Part shown: one piece after another, positions 10,814 through 23,179 of the stretch
Layout: every line of letters begins with the position of its first letter
Numbering within the stretch: the stretch's first letter is position 1
NCBI GenBank assembly: GCA_029891385.1
Contig: CM057227.1
Span: 60,389,567-60,453,566, forward strand
DNA length: 64,000 nt
Direction of reading: 5' to 3'
Source: Erythroxylum novogranatense
Taxonomy: Eukaryota > Streptophyta > Magnoliopsida > Malpighiales > Erythroxylaceae
Notes under the pieces: model-generated
The model's input: the letters and a program-made list of their open reading frames with translations, nothing else
Databases searched by the model: none
Told to the model about the DNA's origin: nothing
Translations under genes and position numbers: made by a program

Positions 10814-11924
10814 TCCATGTGGAATTGCTATCTAATCGGCTAATTTCTCAATCCGTGCAGTTTCAATTCACAATACCAAATGTAATATCCTTTATTATGA
10901 TGTACCAATAAAACACTTTCATTGTTCCATACTTACCATATATAGTCAAACTATACATGAAAAACTTGAAATTGATGAATACACTCTTATTCATTCAGAT
11001 CTCCAAATAATTTAAGAATATCAAACTATCACCCTAATTATCTCTAGGTAGTCTAAACTTTATCAAGATTACTTCGGCACTAGTCACAAAATTTGTGACG
11101 ACCAAAATAATCAAGACAATGAAATACACTAACGAGACGCTAATGTGACACATTTGACATCCGAAAAATATTTGGAAACCTAGTTTCAAGAAATTCAATT
11201 TGGAAAGCATAAAACATCAATATAAAATTTTTTTAATCACATTAAAAATGATCCAAGGCATTGGAATTGAGAAGTACACAATTTATCATTCCAAACAAAA
11301 CAGCTCCAGCAACTTTCTCAAAACTGTCAAGCTCTGTGTTTTGCTTGAAAAACTCATTGAAAAAATTTCAATAAATTATGAGAAAATTAAAGAGGTTACA
11401 AATTGTTCACAATATTCTCTATAAATTTTTTCAGGATTTATTTTCATCAAAAACTCATCCAACCTTAGCAACAAAGCCAATGTAGAATCTGTGTTCCTCA
11501 ACACAGTTATTCCCAGCAGCACACAATAAATTCTCAAATAAATAGTAAATCACCTCGAAAACATTTTTACATTCTCATAGACATTCATAAACATCTTATA
11601 GACATGTTGGTGAAAAAAAATCTGAAAATTTTTTTTTCTAAAATTTATTCTCGAATTTATAAGCATGCCTGTTCATTGAATATGCACAAAGACAGCAACC
11701 AGAACATTTGGGAATAAATTAGCAAAACCATATCAAATCAAATTGATAAATTCCAAGGTTTCACAGACATATGCAACAACATCTTGTGAACATATCTGGG
11801 TAAGAAAATTTCGAAAACTATATTTCTATACTGAATTCGAAATTCACACAAACAACATGCATCATCGTCACAAGCAATAGGCAACTCCGACCTAGTCATG
11901 GTTTCTTCGTTATATACGACACAA

Positions 11925-11940
11925 GTGGCTCTGATACCAC
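11925..11940 (-). other. Primer-binding site of element B
   Basis: Plus-strand GTGGCTCTGATACCAC adjoins the LTR edge. Its complement, TGGTATCAGAGC, is the standard plant initiator Met-tRNA 3'-end match used by many Copia elements. Confidence 0.88.
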
Positions 11941-13784
11941 TGTAGGAAAATCCGGTGTGAGCATCACATGCCTGCACGGTGCGGAAAACAAAAATTTTGT
12001 TCCGGGACCTTCCCGAAAGCCAGGATCCATGTGTCTATACAACAAACTCAAACCATAACGGCCAAAGGAGACCGTCTCTAACGGTATCCACGCAGAGATC
12101 AGAAAACCTAACCGGGACAAACCCTTTGACCCGGGAATAGCTAGAACAAGTTGAAGACTGCTAGATCTTACCTTGTTCTTGGAGAGCTTGAAACCAACAA
12201 TGAAGGAAGGAGAAACTTGGAGAAGAAGAGAGCTTGATCGATGGTGAGAAGAGACTTTCCTTTTTCACCTTAGGTTTTAAGAACTCTTTCTTTAAAACCC
12301 ACGATCTTATTTCTCCAAGCCATCTTTCCGTTAGCCTTTTTATGCTTTTAACTCATTAAAACACATTTAATGCTTATGGTGACAAGGCTTGTCCACGTAT
12401 AGCCTTTATATATATATATATATATATATATAAAGTAAAGCTTCCTCCTCCATACACGTATGCTCATATATATATATATTAATTTATTCTTTAATTAATT
12501 AATTATATATATATATATAAATAAATGCTGAAGTGGTCCAGTCACACTGGGGTCGGTCCTATTGGCCTACAGGGTCCCGGTATGGGAAAAACCCCCGAAA
12601 ACTTTTTTCAACAATATCGATGTCGCGATCTCATCGAGACATATCTCGATCTCATCGGGATCCATTTAATCCGTTTGCTCTCCATATATTGGAACTCTGT
12701 CCAAAACTATTTCTGAATTCTCAGAGACACTCTTATCGTGTGACCCATTAGGTTCCGGTTATGTTGGTCACTTAGATTAACACTTAATCTGAGCAAGTCA
12801 TGAGCGGTATCTAGCAACACATCATGACCCCCAATTGACCGGAAAGTAATTGGTTTGACGAATGAACATGTATTCATCATGAACCATATCACGAACCTTT
12901 CCATAGACAATTACCGTGCAATTCGTCCTTTCACCATGCTATACCCCACTTGGTTATGAGTATGAGCAATGTGTTAACTCTTACTAGACTGACTAAGTCA
13001 AATCTAGTCCAAGTGATATCAGTTATTGTCCTATGACTCATTACTTTATATGTCAATGAAGACATTTTTCATGACATATATGCTCCGGCCAGAGACTTCC
13101 AAGTAATGACCCTGACAAGAGGCCATGGGTATCATCTTCTGCTATCATAGAAGTGGTGAATCCTCTATTGGCTACTCAATTACCTTCGAATACCTGAAGC
13201 TGTACCCAATCACCACCCTATGAGTGACCTCTGTAAAGCAACAAGGAATGGAGTCAAAGCACAGAATCAGTATCTAAGATATCCTTGAGTACCTCAAGTC
13301 TAAGGATACTTGCACCATTGCTATGATGAGATTATCACTGACATTAGAATAGGACATCCATGTGATGATTTTATAGCAGGTCATCCAATGTACTTACTAC
13401 CTCTAGTAAGCATCCACATCTCAACCTAAATATCTCATATTTACGACTTACGAGATCCTTTGCTTGATCAAATCAAGGAGCTTGAGATGTGCTAGTCTTC
13501 CGGATTACCGATGTCCAGTCTCGGTAATCCTATGACTAGGGATAATTTGAATCTTGACATAATTGCACATGATAGGAATCTCAGTAGTATGATCACATCA
13601 CAATTTCCTTCATGCTATGTCATATATCATGGACTTCATTAATTTGCTTATAGATCAATATCCATTCATAAATAATGAACAGCAAGTTAATGAAATATGT
13701 CTTTCTTTATTTATTCATAAAGTATGTACACAACTTTGTACAAAATGCGCTAAAGGTGATTGCCTTTAGGGTACTACTCTAACA
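11941..13784 (-). repeat. 5' LTR of Copia element B
   Basis: 1844 bp, bounded by TGTAGGAAAATCC at the inner edge and CTCTAACA at the outer edge, the reverse complement of the TGTTAGAG...CCTACA ends seen in A and C. Short AT tracts occur at about 12410-12433 and 12465-12520. The LTR contains the element promoter and polyadenylation signals by family knowledge; I did not resolve a TATA box. Confidence 0.94.
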
Positions 13785-13851
13785 CTTTACCTATGAATAG
13801 CACCATTATTCAAATGTCTTCCCTAGATGATCCCTACATGCCTTGCTTTGG
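13785..13851. repeat. Fragment of the D-family Copia leader
   Basis: CTTTACCTATGAATAGCACC onward matches 24277-24343 of element D for about 65 bp with a few differences, through CCTTGCTTTGG. Element B's right LTR thus abuts a scrap of a D-family element, which was probably its insertion site. The match ends abruptly at ACTCAGAGCC. Confidence 0.75.
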
Positions 13852-14399
13852 ACTCAGAGCCTTATTAAGATGATGAGTGAAGAGCGTTTAAACCCGCTTC
13901 TTTTAAAATTTCAAAACTTCCTCAAATATTGCTACTCAAAATCTCAAGAATTTTGCCAAAGCTGCTTGATTATTATCAAAATACCAACTAGTTAGTTGGT
14001 TTCTGTCTTGAAATTTGTAATTTTTTCTCTTGCTTCTTATATTGCTTGGGAAGACTAATTTCTCCTATGTTAAAAGGATTTTGGGCATTTTATTATTGTG
14101 TTTATGTTACGAACATATTTTTCAAAATCTTATAAGTAATTTTCAAAATAGGAAAAACAATCCTCAACAAATATAGATAACCATTCCAAGGTAACACCCA
14201 CTTTTTATATACACCCCAAATTAAAAAATAAAAAGAGCAAAGGTTAATTAAAATGAAGATAAAATGCTTTAGGTTCTATTAAAAAAATCGTAATGACATA
14301 TGTAACCAAATTTCTAGGACATTAAAGAGTTAATGGTTAGAAGCAAGATAAGATGGTACAAAACTCGTTTATAATTTTTTTATTTGACATGTGGGTATT

Positions 14400-14580
14400 T
14401 GGATAATGTAAAGAACTTGAATGAAAGATGTCGCTTCGTAAATTCAATGATTAGTCCTTGAAAAGGGGAAATCTTGATGAAGCACATGAGTTGTTTCAAT
14501 CAATGAAGAATAAGAATGCTATTTTTTATAATGGACAAAAGAGGTGTTTGAACTTTTTTTGTGAAATGTTATCTTTTAAG
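14400..14580 (+). pseudogene. Fragment of a pentatricopeptide-repeat (PPR) gene
   Basis: At 14461-14535 the plus strand reads KRGNLDEAHELFQSMKNKN followed by AIFYNG, matching one PPR repeat of the plant P-L-S type (GNLDEA..LF..M..KN...YN). Just upstream, in a shifted frame, FVNSMIS matches the end of the previous repeat. Just downstream, again shifted, EVFELF and CEM match the start of the next. PPR proteins bind organellar RNA. Only about one and a half to two repeats remain and the frame is broken at least twice, so this is a relic. Another alpha-alpha repeat protein is possible but less likely. Confidence 0.6.
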
Positions 14581-15656
14581 TGAAGAGAATAACACGGTCA
14601 CAATTGAAATTTCATAATTTTAGGTCCACATTAACTATTTACGTAATTAATATGGGCTCTAACATAACAAAACAATTGTCTGTATATTGCAAAAATAACA
14701 TAAGTTTGAGTGATCTGAAAAATTATTTTACATTTTTTCAAATTCATTCAAAGTGTTTTCTTTTATCATCATCGTCAACATCTAGTTGAATCCCCTATCA
14801 ATGTTGAGTCTAAAGATGTCTAATAGTACGTAACCTTATCTCTACTTAATAGAGAAGTTATTTTCGATAGACACACATGCAAATATGATATAAAAATATT
14901 ACAAAAAAGTCAAATAAACATAAAAGATATATTAAAATAACTAAATACCTTTTAAAAAACTTACATTAAAGTAATAATATTTAAAAACAAGGTCAAAAAA
15001 AGAGAAAGAGCTAAATATAAGAAGCTCATGAACTATCAGCTAAACAAGTAATAGAGCCAGACTGAAGTCAAAGATGAGCTAAAAAAGAGAGGAATCGAGA
15101 ATAGGAAGAGAGAATCGGAGATTGAATGCGTACCTTGCATGAAGGTCCGAGTGTAGAGAAAACAGACAAAAGAATAAAAATTATTGTAGCAAAATGGAAG
15201 AGAAAGCTTTTGTCAGTTTCTACAAAAAAAATTCATCACATATGCGAAAAAGAAGACAAATAAAGCTTGAAGCTTTAAACCAAAACTAAAACACAAAAGC
15301 AACCTTACTTGAGGATTATTTAGACCCTGTTTGGCAATCAACTCATTGCATTAATTATTTTTTTTAGAAAATTGCATTAGTTGTTAGCTGATTCTATTAG
15401 CTGATAATTGATTCTATCAGTTGATTTGACCAGTGGATTGCATTAGTTGTTGTCATTTGATGTTTGGTAAAATTAGATGTTTAGTATTATCTGTTTATGT
15501 ATAAAATGACTTATGAAGATATGACTTTAAAAAATTATAAGAGTGAATATTATATATCTTAGTATTTTGTTGAATATTCTTATAGTAATTTAGACTTTAG
15601 ATATTTAAATCTACAAAAATTAAGTTTATAACTCTAATAAAAACTTAGAACATATA

Positions 15657-15797
<141 letters not shown>

Positions 15798-16810
15798 AAA
15801 CAAAAACAAAATTTAAACCCAAAAAATAAAATCCATGGTTAAACACAAAAACTGATACAAAAACATCCATTAAATGTTCCTTAATCTTGCTTGTCAATTT
15901 AAGCTATCATATAGAAGTTTTAATGAATTTATAGATAACAGTTATAGTTAATCCCATACACTTCGGAGTATTCTTTGTCTTGAATTTAAATTTCATATCA
16001 CAAATTAAGTCTTATGGAATGAAAGTATCAATAATAAAATAATAAGTATGCATCCCATATATACGCGTGACCCAGCTGAATAATTTGTTGCATCAAGCAA
16101 CAGTTGTTTAAGATGAGAAATGAGTTTGAGGAATTGTCTTTGAGCAAAATTTTTATTAGCTGACAGGTTGAAATGTTACTCTTAAGTATGTTTTCAAAAA
16201 ATGGCCGATTGGGTTGAATCAGTCAATCTAACCAACTCCTAACCAAATAAATACACTAGTTTTGTCAAACATCTAATATTCTTTAATAAGTTGAAATATA
16301 GCTTAAAAGCTATCTACTAAATACCCTCTTAGTGGGACTTTGACTAAATTATTGATGTATATGGTTTTTTTTCTTCAAATGTTAATGTTAGTATGATAAA
16401 ATCAATGATTAGAAAACCTAATTCATTCATTCGGGACCGGGTCCAATCATAAAATCTTTAAATGATTCAACTTTTTAATTCAATTTTAACTTTTGGTTAA
16501 ATTTATTTTAATAAATTTTATTATTAATAATTTATTCATTTATTAGTTAAAATAAATCAATTAATTTTATTTAACAATTTCTTTTTCAATTTAACTTCAA
16601 ATTTTTCAATAAATAAAATAATCTTTTCCAATTATATTTTAAATTATTTAATTTTATTAAAAATTTATGTAAAAATTTAATTATAATTAAATCCTCTAAA
16701 CTTTGTTTTTTTATTGGTCTGGTTTTTAAAAGGTAAGTTCGGTTGATCGGTTCGGCGTCGGCCAATAGCAAAATCAGATGAACTTCAAAATGTAATTTTA
16801 AACAGCTTCC

Positions 16811-17024
16811 TATGACCCAAGTCTTACTCACGCACCTTTGAAGGCCCGAGGACGCTGGAACTCCCTCGCAATGAATTTCCGGTCTTCGATTCTTCTATAC
16901 CACCCCACGTTGTCCTTAGATTTCGTTGACGTTGTCTTCTCGGTTTTATAATTATGCCCATTTGTTATACGCTTTCACGCCAATAAAGAAAGAATTTGTT
17001 GGAGGAATAGAACATCACCAAAAA
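16811..17024 (+). promoter_or_regulatory. Likely promoter and 5' UTR of the SUV3-like locus
   Basis: Sequence just upstream of the exon 1 ATG, less AT-rich than the preceding 3 kb. An in-frame upstream ATG at 16926 would extend the protein by about 33 residues, but those residues do not look like a targeting peptide. I therefore prefer the ATG at 17025, which sits in AAAAATGGC. I cannot place a TATA box with confidence. Confidence 0.4.
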
Positions 17025-17088
17025 ATGGCTGCTTTGTTACTTCTCCGTCGAAAGCTCTCAACTTTTGCATTTTCTCGCGTTCTAGATG
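17025..17088 (+). pseudogene. SUV3: SUV3 pseudogene exon 1 (targeting peptide)
   Basis: ATG followed by AALLLLRRKLSTFAFSRV, then LD and the first base of a split codon, with a GT donor at 17089. The segment is basic and hydrophobic without acidic residues until its end, like a mitochondrial presequence. No further exon with the expected N-terminal or ATPase sequence follows before 18503. Confidence 0.75.
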
Positions 17089-18502
17089 GTCAGAAATTTG
17101 AAGTTGTTTATTCTTTATTTCTTGACTGATACATAGCGAATCATTTTTTATTTTACCGCTTTTGAGTTTGTTCTTGTTTTTGAGTATATGCAAATGTCTC
17201 CTTTATTGCTTTTGATTTCTGAACTCGATTGTTTGGCATTTGTATTTGTGTATTTCTGGTGGAATGAGATTAGTTTTGGTGCGTTTTTTGAAACTAATGT
17301 GTATCTATGCGAATGTAATGGTAGAAAGAGGAACTGATAGAACTCAAGTGCTCACGTAAAGAAGATCTTGCTTGATGGAACTTATTTTCGGTTGGATATA
17401 TACATATTTTTGGGCTTGTTAACTGAATCTATTGGATAGCTATTGTAATATCGAAGTACAGCTAAAATAAAATGGATTTCTAGTACTATTTTTATTCTAA
17501 TCATGTTAAATTTAACAATGTTGGTTGCTTAATGCATTGCTGAAATTTATTTGAGCAATGCTGAAATTTATCAATGTTGCCAGTTTTAACCTACTAAAGT
17601 AGATGCTTGCATGAGTTCTTTATAATTTTAAGATGGGCTGAAGGGTGTAGAACAGACACAAAACCGAGGAAAGGCAAGGAAGAAATCTAGGAAAATTTTC
17701 TGTGTAGGTTAGGCTAAAAGATGGGCTGGAGGGTGTGGAATAGAAACAAAACTAAAGAAAAGTAGGGCTGGAAGATGGTTGAAGGGTAAACAAACAGAAA
17801 AGGCACCGGAAAAGAAATCCAGGAAAAACTGGAATTTTAAGCTTTGATACCAACTGACACAGTGGAAGTAATTAGGTAGAGATTTTAGGTTAATCTCAGA
17901 ACCAAATTTAAGCATAAAACTTATGATTTAATAAGCAAGAAAAGACACTCTCTCAGAAGAATTTATATAGAAGCTTTATTAGAAATAATGTCGTTTTGGC
18001 TGCCTAAAACATAAGTTAAGCCTCCCTTTTATAGCCCTAACTATAGTATATAAGAGTCCTAATTCTAATGTGAAAAGGATTGATTGGAATCCTTTTCTAA
18101 AGCTAACTTATTTCTTTTCTTTCTGGACAAGAACACCATCCTAACTAGGAAACTTAAAATAAAATAAAACAGAAACAAATCCTAATGGATATAGGAATCA
18201 TAACAAATCCTTATCCTAATGGGTATATGACAACATAACATATCCTTATGGATTTAATCCTTTATTAATTATGGTGTCTATCTTATCTTATATGAGGCTA
18301 ATTAAGGCAGTATTTAACATGATTTGTTGGGAAATGCTTTGTTGATTTAATTTTAGGAAAGTTTGTAATTTTACCATTTTAATATCCTTTGATGGAAATT
18401 TATGATTATGTATTAGAGAAATGATTGCTCATTTAACATTGCTTAAGTGGTGGAATATAAACATATTTATGAAGACAGTCTTTTCATTTTCATTTTCTTT
18501 AG
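17089..18502. other. Interval where the SUV3 ATPase exons should be; holds a Copia remnant
   Basis: An intact SUV3 should carry the Walker A exon (GPTNSGKT) and the DEIQ exon between exon 1 and the MLGC exon. I read this 1.4 kb and found neither. The middle is occupied by a solo-like Copia end (17630-18319). The rest is AT-rich intron-like sequence. A deletion connected with the retroelement is a plausible cause. Confidence 0.65.
17630..18319 (-). mobile_element. Copia remnant: leader scrap, primer site and LTR
   Basis: At 17841-17853, GCTTTGATACCAA is the complement of the TTGGTATCAAAGC primer-site type. It is followed by TGACACAGTGG at 17855, which I take as the inner LTR edge on the minus strand. 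A TTTAACA at about 18313-18319 could be the outer edge, giving an LTR of about 465 bp. To the left, 17630-17830 holds two to three imperfect copies of a GATGGGCTGGAGGGTG-like unit. The outer boundary is uncertain. Confidence 0.5.
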
Positions 18503-18611
18503 ATGCTGGGTTGTAAGACAAGAGGATTCTCATTTACACGAGCTCTCTTGGGAATCTCAGCTAATGAGCTCCACCTTTGTGGGGATCCAGCTGTCATTCC
18601 TCTCATTGAGG
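18503..18611 (+). pseudogene. SUV3: SUV3 pseudogene, left half of the interrupted exon
   Basis: After the AG acceptor at 18501-18502 the frame reads MLGCKTRGFSFTRALLG, then ISANELHLCGDPAVIPLIE, and stops at the retrotransposon boundary. LCGDPA corresponds to helicase motif III of the family. The last five bases, TGAGG, are the duplicated target site. Confidence 0.95.
18607..18611. repeat. Target-site duplication of element D, left copy
   Basis: TGAGG, repeated exactly at 36782-36786. The uninterrupted reading would be ATT GAG GAA ATA (Ile-Glu-Glu-Ile). Confidence 0.97.
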
Positions 18612-20020
18612 TGTTGGATCGCGTACGGTCCGAGTATTCACAATACGCTGCGAAAAAGACCATACAAAAACATCACGTATAATCGAAAACACGAGGATTA
18701 ACGAAAATACCTTATTTTAGTGGGTGGATTCTTCTTTTGGATTCCAAGACACCGCAAATCGCTAATGCCCTCTACGGTATCCACACGAGCATGCACGATC
18801 CGGTCATGGTCAGTAGTGTGCTAGCACGTCCTGAAAACCTTTCAGAACGTCGCACGATCTTTCTCTTGGATGGCGGCTAGGGTTTCTTGACAATTGTGTC
18901 GTTAACCTAATGAGACCTAAGCTTCTCTATTTATAGAAAACCTAATCTCATTCAGCCCTATTAAGTTTCGCCCATTATATCATATATAATAAAACCCAAC
19001 AACTTAATTAAATCTAACCCAATAAATATATCTAAATATATTTATTCAACACCTAATAAATTAGGTCCAAGAGAATAAGCCCAAATCACATCACTCTTTG
19101 TGTGCGACCCTGTAGGCTCATTTGATGTTGGCAATGAGCTTGATTACATTTCAAGGCCCATAAGTCATAAGCGGCCTCTAGCAAGACATTATGACTACCC
19201 AAATCAAATGAGGATCGATAATCCGATTTAACTCAGAATTATGGTTATAAGCTCGGTCCTTTTGTAACACGATATCAAGATTAATCACAAGGCATGGTAC
19301 ATGTCAACCTTTGATTAATCATAGTTTCTTGATCCCCAGTTGGTGATTATAACAAATGACATTGATGACTCTTCATTAATTCATTTGAGCACGACCATGC
19401 ATTTCTTCATCACACTTGTCAAGAGGCCCAAATAATATCTCTCTCACTTAAGAGAGGTACAAATCCCATCTCGTCATTTACATCCTCCGCATGATTCATT
19501 TAGTGTCCAACATAAGACTATTTGTTATTCGGTTAAAATAACTTGATCCGATATCAAAACACTAAATTCCTCATGTAAGGAACCATGATGACTTCAGTCA
19601 AAGGACTAAAGTCAAACCATATTGAGAATCACTAATGACATGAAACCATGTAGTATTCTCTTTTTGGGTCGGTCGAATATATGTTCTCTAACATATATCT
19701 ATGTTTCGATTTGATATCTCATATCCATGATCGAGAAACGTGATCATCAATCAGAATACATACTAGCCTTAATTTATTATTGTTCCACCAATAATGATCG
19801 ACTAGGGACAGTTTAGAATAGTATTATAACACTTATGGTTTTACTATCAAGTCACATACTTGATGACATAAGTTTAATACCATTCATGGGATGTAAATCA
19901 CATTACATAAATGAAATACATGCATATATGATACGGAATACCTCATAATATATTATTAACAAATCATAATGTTAATACATGGATCACAAATGTTCATTGG
20001 CCTATGGCACACTACTAACA
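18612..20020 (-). repeat. 3' LTR of Copia element D
   Basis: 1409 bp from TGTTGGATCGCG to CACACTACTAACA. The right LTR sums to about 1409 bp once element C is excised. Scattered substitutions and short indels separate the two, for example around 18730-18870 against 25850-25990. Confidence 0.95.
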
Positions 20021-20038
20021 ATCTCCCACTTGCACTAG
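20021..20038 (-). other. Polypurine tract of element D
   Basis: Plus-strand ATCTCCCACTTGCACTAG directly inside the LTR is the complement of a purine-rich AAGTGGGAGAT. Confidence 0.8.
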
Positions 20039-20476
20039 GCCCAATTAGTCAGATATCTAATACCCATAGACCTCGTATGACTCTCATGTTTAGGCTGTAG
20101 AAGAGGCTTAGTAAGTGGATCGGCAATGTTGTCATCTGTGCCCACTTTGCATATCTTCACGTCTCCTCTCCCAATGATCTCTAATCGATGGAAGCGTCGA
20201 GTATGTGTTTGGATCTATTATGTGAGTTTGGTTCCTTAGCCTGTGCTATAGCCCCATTATTATCACAATAAAGGTCTATAGGACTTGCAATGCTAGGAAC
20301 AACTCCAAGCTCAGTAATGAACTTCCTGATCCATACAGCTTCCTTAGCTGCATCCGAGGCAGCAATGTACTCAGCTTCAGTTGTAGAATCAGCAACAGTG
20401 TCTTGCTTTGAACTTTTCCAGCTCATTTGCACTCCATTCAAGCGTAACACAAAACCCGATTGCGATCTGAAATCAT
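20039..20476 (-). pseudogene. Copia RNase H (element D)
   Basis: The minus-strand ORF at 20181-20450 reads LNGVQMSWKSSKQDTVADST, TEAEYIAASDAAKEAVWIRK, ITELGVVPS and LYCDNNGAIAQAKEPNSH, the complete central part of a Copia RNase H with its TEAEY and YCDN boxes. The C-terminal segment toward 20039 continues in another frame. It is separated from the RT by a frame break near 20460-20480. Confidence 0.9.
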
Positions 20477-21971
20477 CTATGTCGATCGAAAACCAGCATC
20501 AGTGTAACCATTTACAACTAGCTCTCCTTCAAGTCCTCCATAGACTAGGAACATATCCTTAGTTCTTCTCAAGTACTTAAGGATGTTCTTAACTGCTATC
20601 CAATGACTCTCACCATAATTAGATTGGTATCTACTTGTTATGCTCAAAGCATATGAGACATCTGGTCGAGTACATAACATGACATACATGATAGATCCAA
20701 TTGCAGATGCATATGGAATCTTACTCATGTGCTCAAGCTCCTCATCTGAAGTAGGACAATCCTTCTTAGAAAACTTGATTCCATGTGACATAGGTAAGAA
20801 TCCTCTATTGGAATTTTGCATACTGAACCTTTTCAGTACCTTATCTATGTATGTACTTTGACTTAGACCTATAAGCTTTCTTGATCTATCTCTATAGATC
20901 TTAATGCCTAAAACATAGGCAGCCTCACCTAAGTCTTTCATTGAGAAACGTTTCCTTAACCAAATCTTGACACTCTGTAAGGTCGGAATATTGTTTCCAA
21001 TGAGCGTATGTCATCAACATATAAAGCTAAAAGACAACAAAGACTCCCACTAACCTTTTGTAAACACAAGGTTCATCTTCATTCTTGATGAATCCAAACT
21101 CTTTGACAACTTCATCAAAACGAAGATTCCAGCTTCTTGATGCTTGCTTCAATCCATAAATGGATCTTTGAAGCTTGCACACCTTTTCCGAATTCTTAGG
21201 ATGGACAAAACCCTCAGGCTGTATCATATATACATCCTCAAGTAAGTTTCCATTAAGGAAAGCCGTTTTGACATCCATTTGTCATATCTTATAATCGTAG
21301 TATGCAGCTATGACAATAAGAATTCTAATGGATTTGATCATGACCACTGGAGAAAATGTCTCATCATAATCAATTCCATGAACTTGTCGATAACCTTTAG
21401 CAACAAGTCTTGCTTTATAAGTGTGCACATTTCCATCCATATCGAGTTTCTTTTTGAAAACCCATTTGCATCCAATGGTCTTCAAGCCATCAGACGGATC
21501 AATCAAAGTCCAAACTTGATTGTCATACATGGATTGTATCTCTGCTTTCATGGCCTCTAACCATTTAGCAGATTCTGGACTTTCCATAGCTTCTTGATAG
21601 GTTGTGGGCTCATTATGATCGATGAGCATCACATTATCATCATCTGTAACGAGAAATCCATATCTCTCGGGCTCATGACGAATCCTATCAGATCTACGTA
21701 GGCCTTGTGTTGTTGAAGGCTGCTCATCAATAGCTTGTGAGCTCGCTTCAATCTCCTTTTCAGGCTCAATGTCATTTTGTGAAACTTGAATTTCTTCGAG
21801 TTGTACTTTACTCCCACTGTTTCCTTTGGAAACAAATTCCTTCTCTAAGAAGAAACCATTTGAGCAACAAACACTTTGTTCTCGATGGGATGTAAAAGTA
21901 ATATCCTTTAGTTTCCTTAGGATATCCCACAAAATAACATTTTTCAGATTTGGGTGCCAACTTGTCAGCAA
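20477..21971 (-). pseudogene. Copia reverse transcriptase (element D)
   Basis: ORFs at 21282-21971, 21027-21278 and 20477-20941 together give one [78 protein letters not shown], a YVDD box readable at about 21015-21030, MKDLGEAAYVLGIKIYRDRS and IPYASAIGSIMYVMLCTRPD. There are two frame breaks, near 21280 and 20945-21030. The order and content are those of an ordinary plant Copia pol. Confidence 0.93.
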
Positions 21972-21980
21972 TTGGACGCT

Positions 21981-22860
21981 TCACATAAGCCTCACAACCC
22001 CAAATCTTAAAAAAAAAGAAGATAAATTGGGACGCTTCCCAGTCCATATCTCATAAGGTGTCTTTTCTACAGCCTTTGAAGGAATACGGTTCAATATGAA
22101 TCTGCGGTTTCTAAAGCATAGCCCAGTATATTTTGGAAGATCGGTTTGACTAATCATTGATCGAACCATATTTAATAGAGTTCGATTTCTCCTTTCAGAA
22201 ACACCATTTCATTGAGGAGTTCCTGGAGGAGTCAATTGTGAAACGATTCCACAATCCTTAAGATAATCATCAAACTCTTGGTTTAAATATTCACCTCCTC
22301 GATCAGATCGAAGGATTTTAATATTCTTGCCAAGCTAATTTTGTACTTCATTCTTATACTTTTTGAACTTTTCAAAGGATTCAGATTTGTACTTCATTAA
22401 ATAGACATACCCATATCTACTGAAGTCATCTGTAAAAGTAATGAAATACAAATAACCTCCTCTCGCTGATATGCTAAAAGGACCGTATACATCGGTATGT
22501 ATAAGGCCTAATAGCTCATTGGCCCTTTCTCCTTTACCTGTAAAGGGGGCCTTTGTCATCTTACCCAGTAAACAAGAATCACACGTGTCAAAAGATTCAA
22601 AAGAATCAATGAATCCATCTTGATGGAGTTTTGAAATCGTTTTTCATTTACATGGCCTAGCGACAATGCGGAGATAAGTTGGGATCAAATCGTTAGATTT
22701 AAACTTCTTAGTATTTATGTTATAGATGGGCTCATTTGTTAGAGACTCGGTGTCTAGAGTATAGATGCCATTTAATTGACGTGCAATACCATATAAAACG
22801 TCATTATTATAAATGGAAATACTTATTCTCAATAGAAAATTTAAATCCATCATTCTCTAA
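21981..22860 (-). pseudogene. Copia GAG-pre-integrase and integrase (element D)
   Basis: Minus-strand pieces: 22644-22853 (GAG-pre-integrase region), 22335-22559 (TKAPFTGKGERANELLGLIH, DVYGPFSISARGG, FITFTDDFSRYGYVYLM) and 21981-22169 (C-terminal part including TPYEIWTGKRPNLS). Between them, 22170-22330 gives NRTLLN-like and DRGGEYLNQ-like segments in shifted frames. The domain is recognisable but broken at least four times. Confidence 0.87.
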
Positions 22861-23179
22861 ACAAGCAAAAGAAATAATGTTCCTACTCATAGTAGGTACA
22901 TAATAACAATTCTTGAGTTCCAAAATGAGTCCAAGAGGCAAAATAAGATCATAAGTCCCCACAGATAAAGCAAAGAACTCTTACTCCATTTCCCACGCAT
23001 GAAGTTGATCTCACCACCATCAATCTTCTAGTCCTTCTTAAACCACGCACATTAGTACAAATGTGAGTTGCAGCTCAGTATCTAATACCCAAGATGCGAG
23101 AAGGAGTAAAATTGATTTCTATAACAAACATACTGAAGAAGTAGTCACACTATTCTTCTTCTCTTTCACTCTTCAAATA

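Larger units (their letters stand above)
9876..11924 (-). other. Long untranslated leader of element B (~2 kb)
   Basis: Between the 5' LTR and gag lies about 2 kb without coding signal on the element strand. It holds two repeat clusters: four short hairpins at 10063-10447 and seven copies of an AAGTCGACTT-type palindrome at 10660-10813. The leader of element C (28656-30718) has the same layout, so the leader is a family trait. Packaging and translation-control signals of retroelements usually lie here. The assignment to a function is inference. Confidence 0.75.
4188..13784 (-). mobile_element. Copia LTR retrotransposon B, nearly complete, outer LTR end truncated
   Basis: Minus-strand Copia of the same family as A and C. 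From right to left: 5' LTR 11941-13784, primer site, ~2 kb leader, gag, protease remnant, integrase, RT, RNase H, polypurine tract, 3' LTR 4188-5944. The 3' LTR lacks the part equivalent to 11941-12224, about 284 bp, where it joins element A's LTR. No target-site duplication can therefore be tested. It has the best preserved pol of the three copies: each domain is in a long ORF, separated by a few frame breaks. Confidence 0.93.

Noticed and set aside
16926..17024. Upstream in-frame ATG extending SUV3 exon 1
   Set aside because: The added residues lack a presequence character and the family starts near the 17025 ATG.
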